Notes under the pieces: generated by a model
Database searches by the model: none
Seen by the model: only the letters and a program-made list of their open reading frames with translations
What the model was told of the DNA's origin: nothing
From: Sulfurimonas marina
GTDB lineage: Bacteria; Campylobacterota; Campylobacteria; Campylobacterales; Sulfurimonadaceae
DNA length: 64,000 nt
Reading direction: 5' to 3'
Assembly: GCF_014905095.1 (NCBI RefSeq)
Contig: NZ_CP041165.1
Coordinates: 1,798,001-1,862,000, forward strand
Program-made: the position numbers and the translations under genes
Part shown: in pieces, positions 24,701-34,090 of the stretch
Layout: the number at the start of each line of letters is the position of its first letter
Position numbering within the stretch: the stretch's first letter is position 1

Positions 24701-25255
24701 ATGAAAAAGCTTATTACAATCACTACCCTCTCTACTCTCCTCTTCATCAATGCAAATGCTGCAGAACACAATTACATTGGATTGGATATAGGAAATACTA
24801 CAGCGAAATATACAGCTACATCAATAGGCCTCGGGATCAATGAATCGAGCAATGATGATGGTGGTTCACAAACATTAAAGATTGGTCACTATTTCAACGA
24901 CAATCACAGAGCGGCAGTGCTTTATCATAATATCAATGCAGAAGATGCAAAGTTTGGAATGTTGTGTCTAGAATACGATTATCTAATTGGAGAGAATCCA
25001 CTCAAACCGTTTGCAGGGGTAATACTTGGATACGGAAGATATGATCTCGATAATTATGATTTTAATATAGATGGAGCAATGTATGGTGTTCAGGCCGGTC
25101 TTAATTATGAGATAAACTCATACTTTTCTCTTGAAGCGGGATATAGATTTATAAAATCTACAATGAATGAAACATATCGTGAATCAGGGTATGATGCCGA
25201 CTTTAAAGTTGATAATTTTCGCAATTGGTTTATAGGTTTTAATTTCAATTTTTGA
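24701..25255 (+). CDS. Outer-membrane beta-barrel protein
   Basis: This 184-aa protein has a signal peptide (MKKLITITTLSTLLFINANAA, cleaved after about residue 20) and alternating amphipathic strands through to a C-terminal FNFNF ending in Phe, the usual barrel sorting signal. It resembles the OmpA-type/porin_fam eight-stranded barrels. The in-frame start at 24662 was rejected, because the ATG at 24701 has AAGGAG 6 bases before it and gives a clean signal peptide. It is convergent with the tRNA-Leu gene. The role is unknown. Confidence 0.8.
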   Translation: MKKLITITTLSTLLFINANAAEHNYIGLDIGNTTAKYTATSIGLGINESSNDDGGSQTLKIGHYFNDNHRAAVLYHNINAEDAKFGMLCLEYDYLIGENPLKPFAGVILGYGRYDLDNYDFNIDGAMYGVQAGLNYEINSYFSLEAGYRFIKSTMNETYRESGYDADFKVDNFRNWFIGFNFNF

Positions 25256-25282
25256 TTTAAAATAAATATTGTAGAAGTTTAA

Positions 25283-25366
25283 TGGTGCGATCGGAGGGAT
25301 TTGAACCCTCACACCCTAGGGCACTACCCCCTCAAGATAGCGTGTCTACCGTTCCACCACGATCGC
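25283..25366 (-). tRNA. tRNA-Leu (anticodon GAG)
   Basis: The gene has a 7-bp acceptor stem GCGATCG/CGATCGC, the D-loop GGAACGGTAGACAC, an anticodon stem CTATC/GGTAG with loop TTGAGGG (anticodon GAG, decoding CUC/CUU), a class II long variable arm, T-arm GGGTTCAAATCCC, and an encoded CCA end (25283-25285 on the plus strand as TGG). It lies just downstream of the atpE terminator on the same strand. Confidence 0.95.
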
Positions 25367-25373
25367 ATTAAAG

Positions 25374-25406
25374 AAAAAAAGCCCAACTCAAAAAGAGTTA
25401 GGCTTT
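25374..25406 (-). terminator. Rho-independent terminator of atpE
   Basis: Read on the minus strand, AAAGCCTAACTC, a TTTTT loop and GAGTTGGGCTTT form a 12-bp stem with one mismatch. The stem is followed by a run of seven T (25374-25380). It lies 30 bp after the atpE stop and just before tRNA-Leu. Confidence 0.85.
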
Positions 25407-25435
25407 GAGAGGTACTTTTAGATAATCGTTAAAGA

Positions 25436-25750
25436 TTAACCTAAAAATGGGTTAGCGTAAAGAGCGATTAATGCAACAACTAGTGCATAAATAACTTGCG
25501 CTTCGATCATTGCTAAAGCGATGAACATTGTAGTCATAAGTTTAGCACCTAGACCTGGGTTACGTGCAGTACCAGCGATAGTTGCAGCAGCAGTGTGACC
25601 CATACCGATAGCACCACCAAGTGCAGCTAAACCAAGACCTAGACCAGCAGCGATCATAGAGTAAGCTTTAAGAGTTTGGTTAGCAACTTCACCCTCGTTA
25701 GCTAAAAGTGCAGCAGAAAATGCTACTAAAAGAAAAAGAATTTTTTTCAT
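25436..25750 (-). CDS. atpE: ATP synthase F0 subunit c
   Basis: This 104-aa proteolipid has a short hydrophobic leader (about 1-18), then two transmembrane helices. The first has the Gly-rich packing motif (AAGLGLGLAALGGAIGMG). The second carries the proton-binding Glu in ALAMIEAQVIYALV. The RNPGLGAKLM loop between them contacts the F1 stalk. In this phylum atpE usually stands apart from the main atp operon, as here. It has its own terminator. The leader upstream (25751-25904) holds two small hairpins, CATC-TTAT-GATG and ATCC-GAAC-GGAT. Confidence 0.95.
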   Translation of the reverse strand: MKKILFLLVAFSAALLANEGEVANQTLKAYSMIAAGLGLGLAALGGAIGMGHTAAATIAGTARNPGLGAKLMTTMFIALAMIEAQVIYALVVALIALYANPFLG

Positions 25751-25904
25751 AATATATCCTTAAAAGTTTTACAATCCGTTCGGATAGCGTAACCTCATCA
25801 TAAGATGAAGCAACCTAAACATAAATGCCTAGATTTCCCTACTAGAAATTGATAGCGCAATTTTACAAGAGAAGTGCTAAATAAAAACTTATACTGCTAA
25901 ATTT

Positions 25905-28538
25905 TTATTTTTCTGCTACTAACTTTGCATCAAATCTATTTTTCACATCTAAAAAACTGTCTAAATTTTCAAAAAAGAGATCAATTAAATCGGGATCAAA
26001 ATGTTTCCCTTTCTCCTCTTTAAAAAGATCTAGTATTTTTTCTAATTCCCACGCTTTTTTATAAACTCTGTCATGTCCTAAAGCATCAAATACATCGGCA
26101 ACAGCAGTGATACGACCGAAAATATGGATATCACTCCCTTTTGTGCCTTGCGGATAACCTGTTCCGTTCCATTTTTCATGATGTGTATATGCTACCATTG
26201 CAGAGGCTTTAAGAATATCTCTTTCAGAGTGTTTGAGCATCTCATAGCCTATCTCTGCATGTGTTTTCATTATCTCATACTCTTCGTCTGTTAATTTACC
26301 AGGCTTGTTTAAGATGCTATCCGGTATACCAACCTTTCCGATATCGTGCATTGGACTTGCTTGTTTTAATAATACAGCTTCCTCTTCACTTAAACCATAA
26401 TATTTTGCTAACAAATAAGAGTACTCAGCTACCCTTTGAACATGGTCTCCCGTTTCCTTACTTCTGGTTTCACCAATAGCACCCATCTTCTCCACTACCT
26501 CTTTTTGAGTGCTTACGATCTCAGCATTAAGTCTATAGATATCAGTGACATCAAACATCACTTGAATAAACTCTACAATTTCACCACTTTTATTTTTAAT
26601 AGGATAGAATAGTGTCTTAGTTATAAACTCACTTTTATCTTTTGCGATATTTGTAATAATTTCCTTTACTGTTTCTTTATTCTTCAAGCGATAGAGTATC
26701 TGATCACATAAACCTTCATCCTGATGTTTTTTATGTCTAATATCTCCACAGTTTTTACCAACAAGTTCTTCTCTATTATATTTACTAAGTTTAAGAAACT
26801 TATCGTTTACATATTTAATATTATTATTTACATCTGTTCTTAATACCGCAGTTGATAAGTTAATCGCATCTTCATATTGTTTAAAGTAATAAAGGTTCTC
26901 TTCTAGATTTTCTCTTGAAGACAATACTTCATTTTGTAAAATCTGTTTTACAGCTTCGAGTTTAGTTACATCATTTCTAATACCTATATATTCTCTAAAA
27001 CTTCCATCTTTATAGTAAATAGGTGCTACTTCAGAAACAACCCAATAGTCAGATCCCTGCTTCGTTCTATTTTTAACTAGTCCCTTCCATATTTTTCCTG
27101 ACTGAATAGTTTCCCACATATTTTTGAAAAGTTTAGAATCTGTATCGGGATGCCTTACAATATTATGTGCTTTTCCAACTAATTCATCGCGTGTATACCC
27201 TGAAATCTTTTCAAAGTTTTTATTTACATCAGTAATTTTTCCAGAGCTGTCTGTAGTTGAGAAAATTGATGCAGATGCCACTGCATTTTTAAATTGCTCC
27301 AAATAATGAATATTTTCATCAAGATCTTTACTCGTCTCTTTAATCAAAGTTGTTAAAGCAGATAAACGTACCTCTTCATCACTTACCTCTTCCTCTGTTA
27401 TATTCATATCTAAGGTATTAGCTTTCTCTACATTTTCATTCAAGGTAACGTATGTAGTAGTAATATTTAAAAGATTGTTATCGCAGCTAGTGCTATTATG
27501 AAAAAACTCACCGTATGTTATAAAACCTGAACTAGTTCCAATAGAGTTAAGCGTTTGTATCTCTTTATTTAAAAAATTCCCAAGCATTTGACGTCTTGCA
27601 CCACAGGTATAAACAAAAGTCGCTTCATTCACTTTCTCGTTGTGTATCTTTAAATGTTCAATGTTTTTATGCTCTATCGTACCAAGGTCTGCAAAACCGA
27701 ATCGAACATGTTGACCTTCGGGAATATTACCTGCAAAAGTGATACTTCCCTCTTCATAATTAAAAGCTACAAGAGCTCTTGCTACTTCAGTGTCTCCCAT
27801 ATTAAGTACTAATGGGAATTGAGAACCGTGTTTGAGTAAGTTATCTCGAACAGTTTTACCTAGATATCTCTCAAAAATATCAATGACGGGTAGATGATCG
27901 AGTTCATAAACTGTCGGGCCGTTTGCTTTTGTTACAAGCATCTCTTTACCGATCGTTTCCCAATTAAATAAGTAATCTGCCTTTACTTGAAGTACTTTAG
28001 AGTCTATAATGGCAAAAACTATATCACTATCGTCATTATCATTAGCGCTAATATAATTAGAATGGAACTTAAAATCATCACCTGCATTACCGCCGACAAC
28101 AACTAAATTTGGATTCTCTTGGGCAAATCTTTGAAGTATATCAGATGCATCAATTTTAAATGTGTTTGCAAAAGCAATTAGTAACTTCGTGTCATTTGTG
28201 AGATAATTTACTTTTAAATCATTGATAATCTCTTCAGTACTACTGTTATAATAACCTGTAGCTTTAATACTCGAATTCTCAAAAATAGAAAATGATAAAA
28301 CTATTTTATTATCGGAGATTTTTCCATCATGTACTATACCTGCCGTTGTAGTAGTAATGATAGAAGCACCCTCTAATAAAGTTTGAAGTTCGTTTTTTAT
28401 TTTTAAAACTTCCATATAAAGTGTATTTGAACTGAAAAGTTGTATCAATATCTTCTTTTGATTACTAACTTGAATATTATTGACAACAAACTGTTCTAAA
28501 TCATCTTTATTAGTATATTCATAATTGATTTGCTTCAT
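25905..28538 (-). CDS. FIST-PAS-PAS-HD-GYP signalling protein (cyclic-di-GMP phosphodiesterase)
   Basis: This 877-aa soluble protein has FIST_N (about 25-215), FIST_C (about 225-370), two PAS domains (about 410-525 and 540-655) and a C-terminal HD-GYP domain (about 675-865). FIST domains are proposed small-ligand, possibly amino-acid, sensors. HD-GYP residues are complete: MHDIGKVGIPDSIL, HAEIGYEM, HHEKWNGTGYPQGTKG, DVFDALGHDRVYKK. The first PAS has the same GYTRDELVGKAHNIVRHPD motif as other PAS proteins in the window. The second has CGDIRHKKHQDEGLC, with two Cys and two His, unusual for this PAS type. It is monocistronic. Confidence 0.88.
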   Translation of the reverse strand: MKQINYEYTNKDDLEQFVVNNIQVSNQKKILIQLFSSNTLYMEVLKIKNELQTLLEGASIITTTTAGIVHDGKISDNKIVLSFSIFENSSIKATGYYNSSTEEIINDLKVNYLTNDTKLLIAFANTFKIDASDILQRFAQENPNLVVVGGNAGDDFKFHSNYISANDNDDSDIVFAIIDSKVLQVKADYLFNWETIGKEMLVTKANGPTVYELDHLPVIDIFERYLGKTVRDNLLKHGSQFPLVLNMGDTEVARALVAFNYEEGSITFAGNIPEGQHVRFGFADLGTIEHKNIEHLKIHNEKVNEATFVYTCGARRQMLGNFLNKEIQTLNSIGTSSGFITYGEFFHNSTSCDNNLLNITTTYVTLNENVEKANTLDMNITEEEVSDEEVRLSALTTLIKETSKDLDENIHYLEQFKNAVASASIFSTTDSSGKITDVNKNFEKISGYTRDELVGKAHNIVRHPDTDSKLFKNMWETIQSGKIWKGLVKNRTKQGSDYWVVSEVAPIYYKDGSFREYIGIRNDVTKLEAVKQILQNEVLSSRENLEENLYYFKQYEDAINLSTAVLRTDVNNNIKYVNDKFLKLSKYNREELVGKNCGDIRHKKHQDEGLCDQILYRLKNKETVKEIITNIAKDKSEFITKTLFYPIKNKSGEIVEFIQVMFDVTDIYRLNAEIVSTQKEVVEKMGAIGETRSKETGDHVQRVAEYSYLLAKYYGLSEEEAVLLKQASPMHDIGKVGIPDSILNKPGKLTDEEYEIMKTHAEIGYEMLKHSERDILKASAMVAYTHHEKWNGTGYPQGTKGSDIHIFGRITAVADVFDALGHDRVYKKAWELEKILDLFKEEKGKHFDPDLIDLFFENLDSFLDVKNRFDAKLVAEK

Positions 28539-28869
28539 TAAAACTCCGCTTTAATTTTAACTTTTTATTCAGAATCTTTGAAATTTAATTATTTTATCAT
28601 ACAAATCATAGCACATTCTCTTTTTTTTAGCTTAAAAACAATGCACTATTCTTATTTTTTAAATTTTAAATCTATATCTAATAAGTTGTAAATTGAGTAA
28701 ATACAGCCTATAAATAGGTCTTTATAAGCCATGAAGATTCTTTCTCAATTAAAATATACATCTATTATTCCATATATAGTTGTGTAATTGAGTAAAGATC
28801 AGTCCAACAAAAAGTTGGACTAAAAAAGATATTTGAGTAAAAGTAGTTAAACCATATAGGTTTTAAAAG
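28539..28869. other. 331-bp intergenic region with TTGAGTAAA repeats and a hairpin
   Basis: This AT-rich gap between pnp and the FIST gene has no credible gene. TTGAGTAAA occurs three times on the plus strand (28693, 28788 and 28833), and its near inverse TTTCTCAATT at 28741. A perfect 8-bp stem AGTCCAAC/GTTGGACT (28801-28821) is present. CCTAT-AA-ATAGG lies near 28710. It presumably holds the pnp terminator and the FIST-gene promoter, plus unexplained repeats. Confidence 0.5.
28801..28821. terminator. Stem-loop downstream of pnp
   Basis: AGTCCAAC, an AAAAA loop and GTTGGACT form a perfect 8-bp stem. On the minus strand, downstream of pnp, no T-run follows; an A-run follows on the plus strand. 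It may be a terminator or an RNA-stabilising hairpin for pnp mRNA. Confidence 0.4.
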
Positions 28870-31044
28870 TTATACCATAGATAAAGAGATCTTATTACCT
28901 TTAAACTCAATAATCTCTACCGTTACTTTGTCACCTTCATTTAATACATCTCTTACATTCTCTACTCTGTTTTTAGAGATTTTAGAGATATGAAGAAGCC
29001 CGTCTGTACCATCTGGAAGCTCAACAAAAGCACCAAAATCAACTATACGTTTTACAGTACCTTCATATTTGTCACCAACTTCGTACTTAATTTTTGCAAC
29101 TTTCGGTTTTGACACGATAGAGTTGATATGCTCTTTTGCACCTTCAATACCGGCTTTGTTTGTACCTGTAATTTTAACTTTACCCTCTTTTTTATCTATA
29201 TCGATAGCAACTTCAAACTTCTCAATAATTTCACGAATAGTTTTTCCTGCCTGACCAATAATCTCACCGATAAAACTAGGATCGATATGGAAGAAATCAG
29301 TTGTTGGAAGTACACCGTCATTAAACTCGATTTTGCTTTGAGCTTCAAGCATAATGTCGATAATGTGAGTACGACCCTCTTTTGCTTGGTAAAGTGCCTC
29401 TTTTAAAACTTCCAGTGAGATACCACCAAGTTTTATATCCATCTGCATAGCAGTGATTCCGTCTTTTGAACCCGTTACTTTAAAGTCCATATCACCGTCG
29501 TGATCTTCAAGTCCCATAATATCTGAAAGAATAGCATACTTGTCACCTTCACTTACCATACCCATCGCAATTCCGGCAATAGTATCTGAAGTATCGATAT
29601 CAGCAGCTTTAAGTGCCATATATCCACCACATACAGTAGCCATTGAACTTGAACCGTTTGACTCCAGGATCTCAGAAACTAAACGGATAGTCTTTCCATC
29701 AGTATCTACGATCGGCTCTAGAGCACGTTTAGCTAAGTTACCGTGCCCAAGTTCACGACGCTTTGTTCCCATGATTGGGCTTGCTTCACCAACAGAGAAA
29801 CCTGGGAAGTTATAATGCACCATAAAGTTTTCGTTTTGTGTACCTTCATCTGTTAATGTTTCAAACATTTGCGCATCTTTTGGCCCACCTAAAGTAAGTA
29901 CTACAAGAGCCTGTGTTTGTCCACGTGTAAACAGACAAGATGAATGTGCAGCCGGAAGTACGTTTGTATCGATCGTAATTGGTCTTACTTCATTTAAAGC
30001 TCTTCCGTCAGCACGTACTTTCTCATTTAAAATTTGAGAACGAACTTGGAGTTTTTTCACATTTTCAATCGCAGCTTTTAACTCTGACTCATCCCAATCC
30101 TCTTTTGCTTCTAAAATAGATTTTCTTAAGTTTCTAAGAGCTGAAGAACGTTCAGATTTTGCCATTTGATTCATAGCATCTTTAATGTCCGTCATATGGT
30201 TTTGCTCTACATAACTTACCATCTCTTCATTAAGCGGGTTAACATTTAACTGTAATGGCATCGCCTCTTTTTGAAATGATGCAAAACTCTCTTCATACTT
30301 ACTGTTTGCCTCAAATAAAACCTCTTGAGTTTTACCAAGGATCTCGATCAGTTCATCTTCTGCAAGAGCATTTGAAAGGTGTGTATCGATCACAACACCG
30401 CCCATACCTGCATTGATAGGATCAAGCATTGGCTCAATGCTAGGCTCAACTTCTACATTTTCACTACCGATTGAACGCATCTCGATCATTAAAAGATCCT
30501 CTTTTGTCCCTGAAAGGTAAAGATCTAGCGTTGAGTTATTTAACTGTGAAAGTGTTGGATTTAAAACTAATTCACCATCAATTTTAGCAGCACGAACAGC
30601 ACTTACACTTCTATTGATATCGATATCTGAAACATATAAAGCAGCTGATGCAGCATTAAGTGCCAATACTTGTAGATCTGCCTCTTTATCTACACTAAAT
30701 ACCATAATCGTAATTTGTGTCGGATGTCCAAACCCTTTTGGAAATAGAGGGCGTAAACTTCTATCTACAATTCTTGAAGTAAGTGTTTCAAAATCACTTG
30801 GTTTTGCTTCACGTTTAAAAAAGCCTCCAGGGATTTTTCCCGCTGCATACGTTTTTTCTATATATTGTACTGTAAGTGGTAAAAAGTCTTCACTTACCGT
30901 TTCATTCTCTTCAATAACAACTGTTGCCAGTATTACAGTATCTCCAGATTTTAACCAAGCAGCACCGTTAGCTTGACGTGCTACATCGTTAAAACTATAC
31001 TCTTCTATTTTGTTTTTTAACTCTACGTTTACATCGTATTTCAT
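28870..31044 (-). CDS. pnp: Polyribonucleotide nucleotidyltransferase (PNPase)
   Basis: This 724-aa phosphorolytic 3'-5' exoribonuclease is a component of RNA decay. It has two RNase PH domains (about 10-230 and 320-545; FMVHYNFPGFSVGEASP and MGTKRRELGHGNLAKRAL are the catalytic-core motifs), a helical linker, a KH domain (about 570-635; IGEIIGQAGKTIREI) and an S1 domain (about 645-715; VGDKYEGTVKRIVDFGAFVEL). Length is normal. A TATAAT -10 box on the minus strand (31084-31089) lies about 40 bp before the start. Its leader region contains inverted repeats, which in E. coli serve pnp autoregulation. Confidence 0.96.
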   Translation of the reverse strand: MKYDVNVELKNKIEEYSFNDVARQANGAAWLKSGDTVILATVVIEENETVSEDFLPLTVQYIEKTYAAGKIPGGFFKREAKPSDFETLTSRIVDRSLRPLFPKGFGHPTQITIMVFSVDKEADLQVLALNAASAALYVSDIDINRSVSAVRAAKIDGELVLNPTLSQLNNSTLDLYLSGTKEDLLMIEMRSIGSENVEVEPSIEPMLDPINAGMGGVVIDTHLSNALAEDELIEILGKTQEVLFEANSKYEESFASFQKEAMPLQLNVNPLNEEMVSYVEQNHMTDIKDAMNQMAKSERSSALRNLRKSILEAKEDWDESELKAAIENVKKLQVRSQILNEKVRADGRALNEVRPITIDTNVLPAAHSSCLFTRGQTQALVVLTLGGPKDAQMFETLTDEGTQNENFMVHYNFPGFSVGEASPIMGTKRRELGHGNLAKRALEPIVDTDGKTIRLVSEILESNGSSSMATVCGGYMALKAADIDTSDTIAGIAMGMVSEGDKYAILSDIMGLEDHDGDMDFKVTGSKDGITAMQMDIKLGGISLEVLKEALYQAKEGRTHIIDIMLEAQSKIEFNDGVLPTTDFFHIDPSFIGEIIGQAGKTIREIIEKFEVAIDIDKKEGKVKITGTNKAGIEGAKEHINSIVSKPKVAKIKYEVGDKYEGTVKRIVDFGAFVELPDGTDGLLHISKISKNRVENVRDVLNEGDKVTVEIIEFKGNKISLSMV

Positions 31045-31079
31045 TTTAGACCTTTTTTGTACCCTCTAAATATTCTTCA

Positions 31080-31149
31080 GTAAATTATACAAATTTATAA
31101 TCACGGTAAATCTTCTTTACATATTAAAATATACTCTTGTATAATTTAC
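31080..31149. repeat. 13-bp perfect inverted repeat in the pnp leader, containing -10-like boxes
   Basis: GTAAATTATACAA (31080-31092) and TTGTATAATTTAC (31137-31149) are perfect inverses separated by 44 bp. The left arm gives a TATAAT box reading toward pnp, and the right arm gives one reading the other way. This could be a regulator site, divergent promoters, or a foldable leader. A second hairpin lies nearby at 31222-31241. Confidence 0.5.
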
Positions 31150-31221
31150 CCGAAGGGAGGGTTAAAAAAAATCAACCTTGCATAAAAATACTTTTTTTAC
31201 ACAACTTTAACTTTTTTTAGC

Positions 31222-31241
31222 CCTCTGATGAGTATCAGAGG
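31222..31241. other. Perfect 8-bp stem-loop between phosphoribosyltransferase gene and pnp
   Basis: CCTCTGAT, loop GAGT and ATCAGAGG form a perfect GC-containing stem 14 bp after the phosphoribosyltransferase stop. On the minus strand GCTAAAAAAAG follows, so it is not a classical terminator in that direction. It may be a 3'-end stabilising structure or an RNase III-type processing site upstream of pnp. Confidence 0.45.
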
Positions 31242-31254
31242 TGATGAAAGAGCC

Positions 31255-31911
31255 CTACTTATTTTCTTCTAAAATTTTTTCTACAGTTTCGTCATCTATT
31301 TTGTCTAATTTTTTATAATAAAGACTCGTTTCCACATAGTCATCAATGTCATGAAGAAAAAATATATCATCTACAAAAACTTCCAAAGTTTCAAGTACAT
31401 CACTTGGGATTACAGGGACAGCTATATAAACTGCTTTTGGAGATTGTGCTAAAACCGTCTTTAAAGCTGTCATAAACTTTGTACCGGTTTCACTTCCCTC
31501 ATCAATGAGAAGAACAACCTTATCTTTCATTGAGGCAAAAGGGCGCCCTTTTCGAAACTTATATATATTGCTAAGTATACCTTCTTCATGCTTTCTATGT
31601 GCTTCACCGTAAACATAATCAAGTTTAATTTCAAAAGACTCGATCAAATTTTCCTGAATTACAATTTCTTCCGTTTCACTTACACGTGCCACTTCACATT
31701 CAGGATTATTCGGTGCCATAATAGGTTCTAAAAAGAGAATATCAATTCTGTTTTTTAGCCTTCCTTTAATATGTGTACTTAACTCCAAACCACCGTGGGA
31801 TACTGCGATCAATTCCCATTGTTCATCTTTGAGCTTATCCATAGGGATAACTTCTGTCAGTTTTTTAGCGGCATCTTGTCTGTTTTGTAATATCTCTTTA
31901 TACTGTTTCAT
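31255..31911 (-). CDS. Phosphoribosyltransferase-domain protein
   Basis: This 218-aa type I PRTase-like protein has VVLLIDEGSETGTKFMTAL as the PRPP-binding signature (normally two acidic residues then a T/S-G-T turn). EEIVIQENLIESFEI and HRKHEEGILSNIYKFRKGRPF precede it. The related COG1926 group of predicted phosphoribosyltransferases is the nearest match I recognise; the substrate is unknown. It starts 1 bp after the lptD stop and is probably cotranscribed with purD-RDD-lptD. Confidence 0.75.
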   Translation of the reverse strand: MKQYKEILQNRQDAAKKLTEVIPMDKLKDEQWELIAVSHGGLELSTHIKGRLKNRIDILFLEPIMAPNNPECEVARVSETEEIVIQENLIESFEIKLDYVYGEAHRKHEEGILSNIYKFRKGRPFASMKDKVVLLIDEGSETGTKFMTALKTVLAQSPKAVYIAVPVIPSDVLETLEVFVDDIFFLHDIDDYVETSLYYKKLDKIDDETVEKILEENK

Positions 31912-31912
31912 C

Positions 31913-34090
31913 TTAATTACTCACTTGCTCTTCTAACTTGTACTCTATCAAGGCATTATTTGGGTCCGGCTTCATAAACGGTTTTAACACTACACTAATA
32001 AACACATATCTGTCTTTAATTGAAGACGCATCACCGTTTGCATTTAGGATAGGTCGAACATTTTCACTATATTTTACACCAAAATCCCAACATCTCTTTT
32101 TATACATAAAGCCTGCTGATGCAGTTTTTATCTGTTTGAGTTCAATATCATAATTGTATATTGCAGAAAAACTGTAATGTGAATTATAATCATACTCTAA
32201 CGATGATGTTAAATACTTTGTAAAAGGATCCTCTGAAGTATTTACCTTTGCAATATCATACTTAAAAAGATGTGACAAGTCTAATTTCAGTCCGTAATTA
32301 TTATACGTTATAGAATTAAAAACCTTTGTAAAACGGTGCTGTTGGTAATTATAAAACATATTGTTATAAAAAGAAAGATGCTTACTCAATTTATAGTCTA
32401 ATTCATTCTCAAGTTCACCTAATTTATCTTTCCCTGTTTCATATGAAAGTTTTTGAGAAAGTCTATGGTAAAGAAATTCATTTGCTGAGCTATCGAAAAA
32501 ATATTGTGTAAAATCCAAGTACGCTTCATCATCAACTGCGTTTATATTATAAAATTCACATCTTGGATCATTTTGATTTTCCTCTAGAGAACAAAAATCT
32601 GCAACTTCATCATAATACCCTGTCTGAGCACTTTGATCAAATCTGTTATATCTGGCAGAAAAGCCCATAACATGTATAAAATCATCAAATGCTTTTGTTA
32701 GTTGCGTAGAAACACTGAGTGTATGATAATTTCTTAAAAAGTATCCATCTTGATATTCATAATTAGGTAGTACACTTGTAGAGCCCCTAAATGCAGAATG
32801 TTGCATATAAAGATTTGCTTTATATGCAACATTCAAATACTCATCAAAAAGATCTGTTTGTAAAGTGATTGGTAAATTAACATCAGTTTGCACAACACTC
32901 GTATCTATCTGTCTATAGATATTTTTACTTTGTACATCTAAAGAGTAAAGAAGATGGTCTTTTAAAAATGTATCTAGATAATAATGGTAATGCAGAGTCG
33001 GTAGCTGCTGTAGTACATTTGCATTTGTTTCTTGTTCCAAATCTTGGTAATACTTAAAATAGGTAGCAATATAGTTATCATCCGTGTTATAAAAAGCATT
33101 GATTCTTGATAATACCTGATTTGATGTCACCTGAGATTGTGCACTGTTTGAAGAGAGATTTATATACTCAACATCATTCATATGACTCGTATCAACGTAA
33201 AGTCCAGATTGACCTGATAGATCTGTACCAAACCACTGGTTAAGTACATCACTATTTTCATACATCAAATTAATACCGTAGTGCTCACTGTTTTTTAAAC
33301 TAATAAGACTTGAATTTAGATAAGAATCATACTCTTTAAAATATCCTATATTGATCGAACCTTTAGAGACAGGAGAATCAACAAAACGAAATTTTGAATA
33401 GATCCCGTTTCCTCTATTTGTACGTATTTGCGGCTTTAGTTCTAAGTCCCACCAATTCTGCTCTGCAATATATATAGGTTGTTCATAATAGAACCCTTCT
33501 GTTGAAGAGAGTCCAAGAGAAGGCATTAATAAACCTGTTCGTCTTGTTGTATCTAAAGAATAGCCAAAATAAGGGGTATAAAATATAGGGATATCATAAA
33601 AATAGAACCTTGCATTATAAAGGTTCAGCCATTTAGTCTTGGCATCATAATCTGATGAACTAAAAGCCATTTTCCAAAGCGGATCTATTGGATTACACCC
33701 ACTTACAATTCCACTCTCTACATCAATATCATAATCTTGTGCATAACCGCTTTTACCACTCATCCATACTTCAGAAGAGGTATCAAGCATATAAAACGGC
33801 TTAAACTCTTTTTGTTTTTTTGCTAAGTTAAGCCTTGCATATTCTCCAAGAAGTTTATAATTCCCTTGATAGTTTACTTTAATATCATCAAACAATTCCA
33901 AATCAGAAGTATCTCTGTTATATATCGCTCTTTTTGCCGTTAAAAAATAGTCTTGATATATAACAGTAACACCATTATCGGCAAATACTACAGAACCGTT
34001 TGTATCCATCTGTGAAGCATACACTTCAACCTTCGATGTAGCATAAACCGAAGATAGTAAAAGTGTAAGAAGTAGGAAAGTTTTAAGCAT
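31913..34090 (-). CDS. lptD: LPS-assembly outer-membrane protein LptD
   Basis: This 725-aa protein inserts lipooligosaccharide into the outer leaflet together with LptE. The signal peptide (1 to about 17) is followed by an OstA-like beta-jellyroll (about 20-110; VEVYASQMDTNGSVVFADNGV) and a large beta-barrel (about 190-725; FYDIPIFYTPYFGYSLDTTRRTG starts it). The barrel is rich in alternating aromatic residues. Cys residues are few (C132, CSLEEN and DPRCE in the middle, and CW near the end), so the disulfide pattern may differ from E. coli. It overlaps the RDD gene by 8 bp. Confidence 0.9.
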   Translation of the reverse strand: MLKTFLLLTLLLSSVYATSKVEVYASQMDTNGSVVFADNGVTVIYQDYFLTAKRAIYNRDTSDLELFDDIKVNYQGNYKLLGEYARLNLAKKQKEFKPFYMLDTSSEVWMSGKSGYAQDYDIDVESGIVSGCNPIDPLWKMAFSSSDYDAKTKWLNLYNARFYFYDIPIFYTPYFGYSLDTTRRTGLLMPSLGLSSTEGFYYEQPIYIAEQNWWDLELKPQIRTNRGNGIYSKFRFVDSPVSKGSINIGYFKEYDSYLNSSLISLKNSEHYGINLMYENSDVLNQWFGTDLSGQSGLYVDTSHMNDVEYINLSSNSAQSQVTSNQVLSRINAFYNTDDNYIATYFKYYQDLEQETNANVLQQLPTLHYHYYLDTFLKDHLLYSLDVQSKNIYRQIDTSVVQTDVNLPITLQTDLFDEYLNVAYKANLYMQHSAFRGSTSVLPNYEYQDGYFLRNYHTLSVSTQLTKAFDDFIHVMGFSARYNRFDQSAQTGYYDEVADFCSLEENQNDPRCEFYNINAVDDEAYLDFTQYFFDSSANEFLYHRLSQKLSYETGKDKLGELENELDYKLSKHLSFYNNMFYNYQQHRFTKVFNSITYNNYGLKLDLSHLFKYDIAKVNTSEDPFTKYLTSSLEYDYNSHYSFSAIYNYDIELKQIKTASAGFMYKKRCWDFGVKYSENVRPILNANGDASSIKDRYVFISVVLKPFMKPDPNNALIEYKLEEQVSN

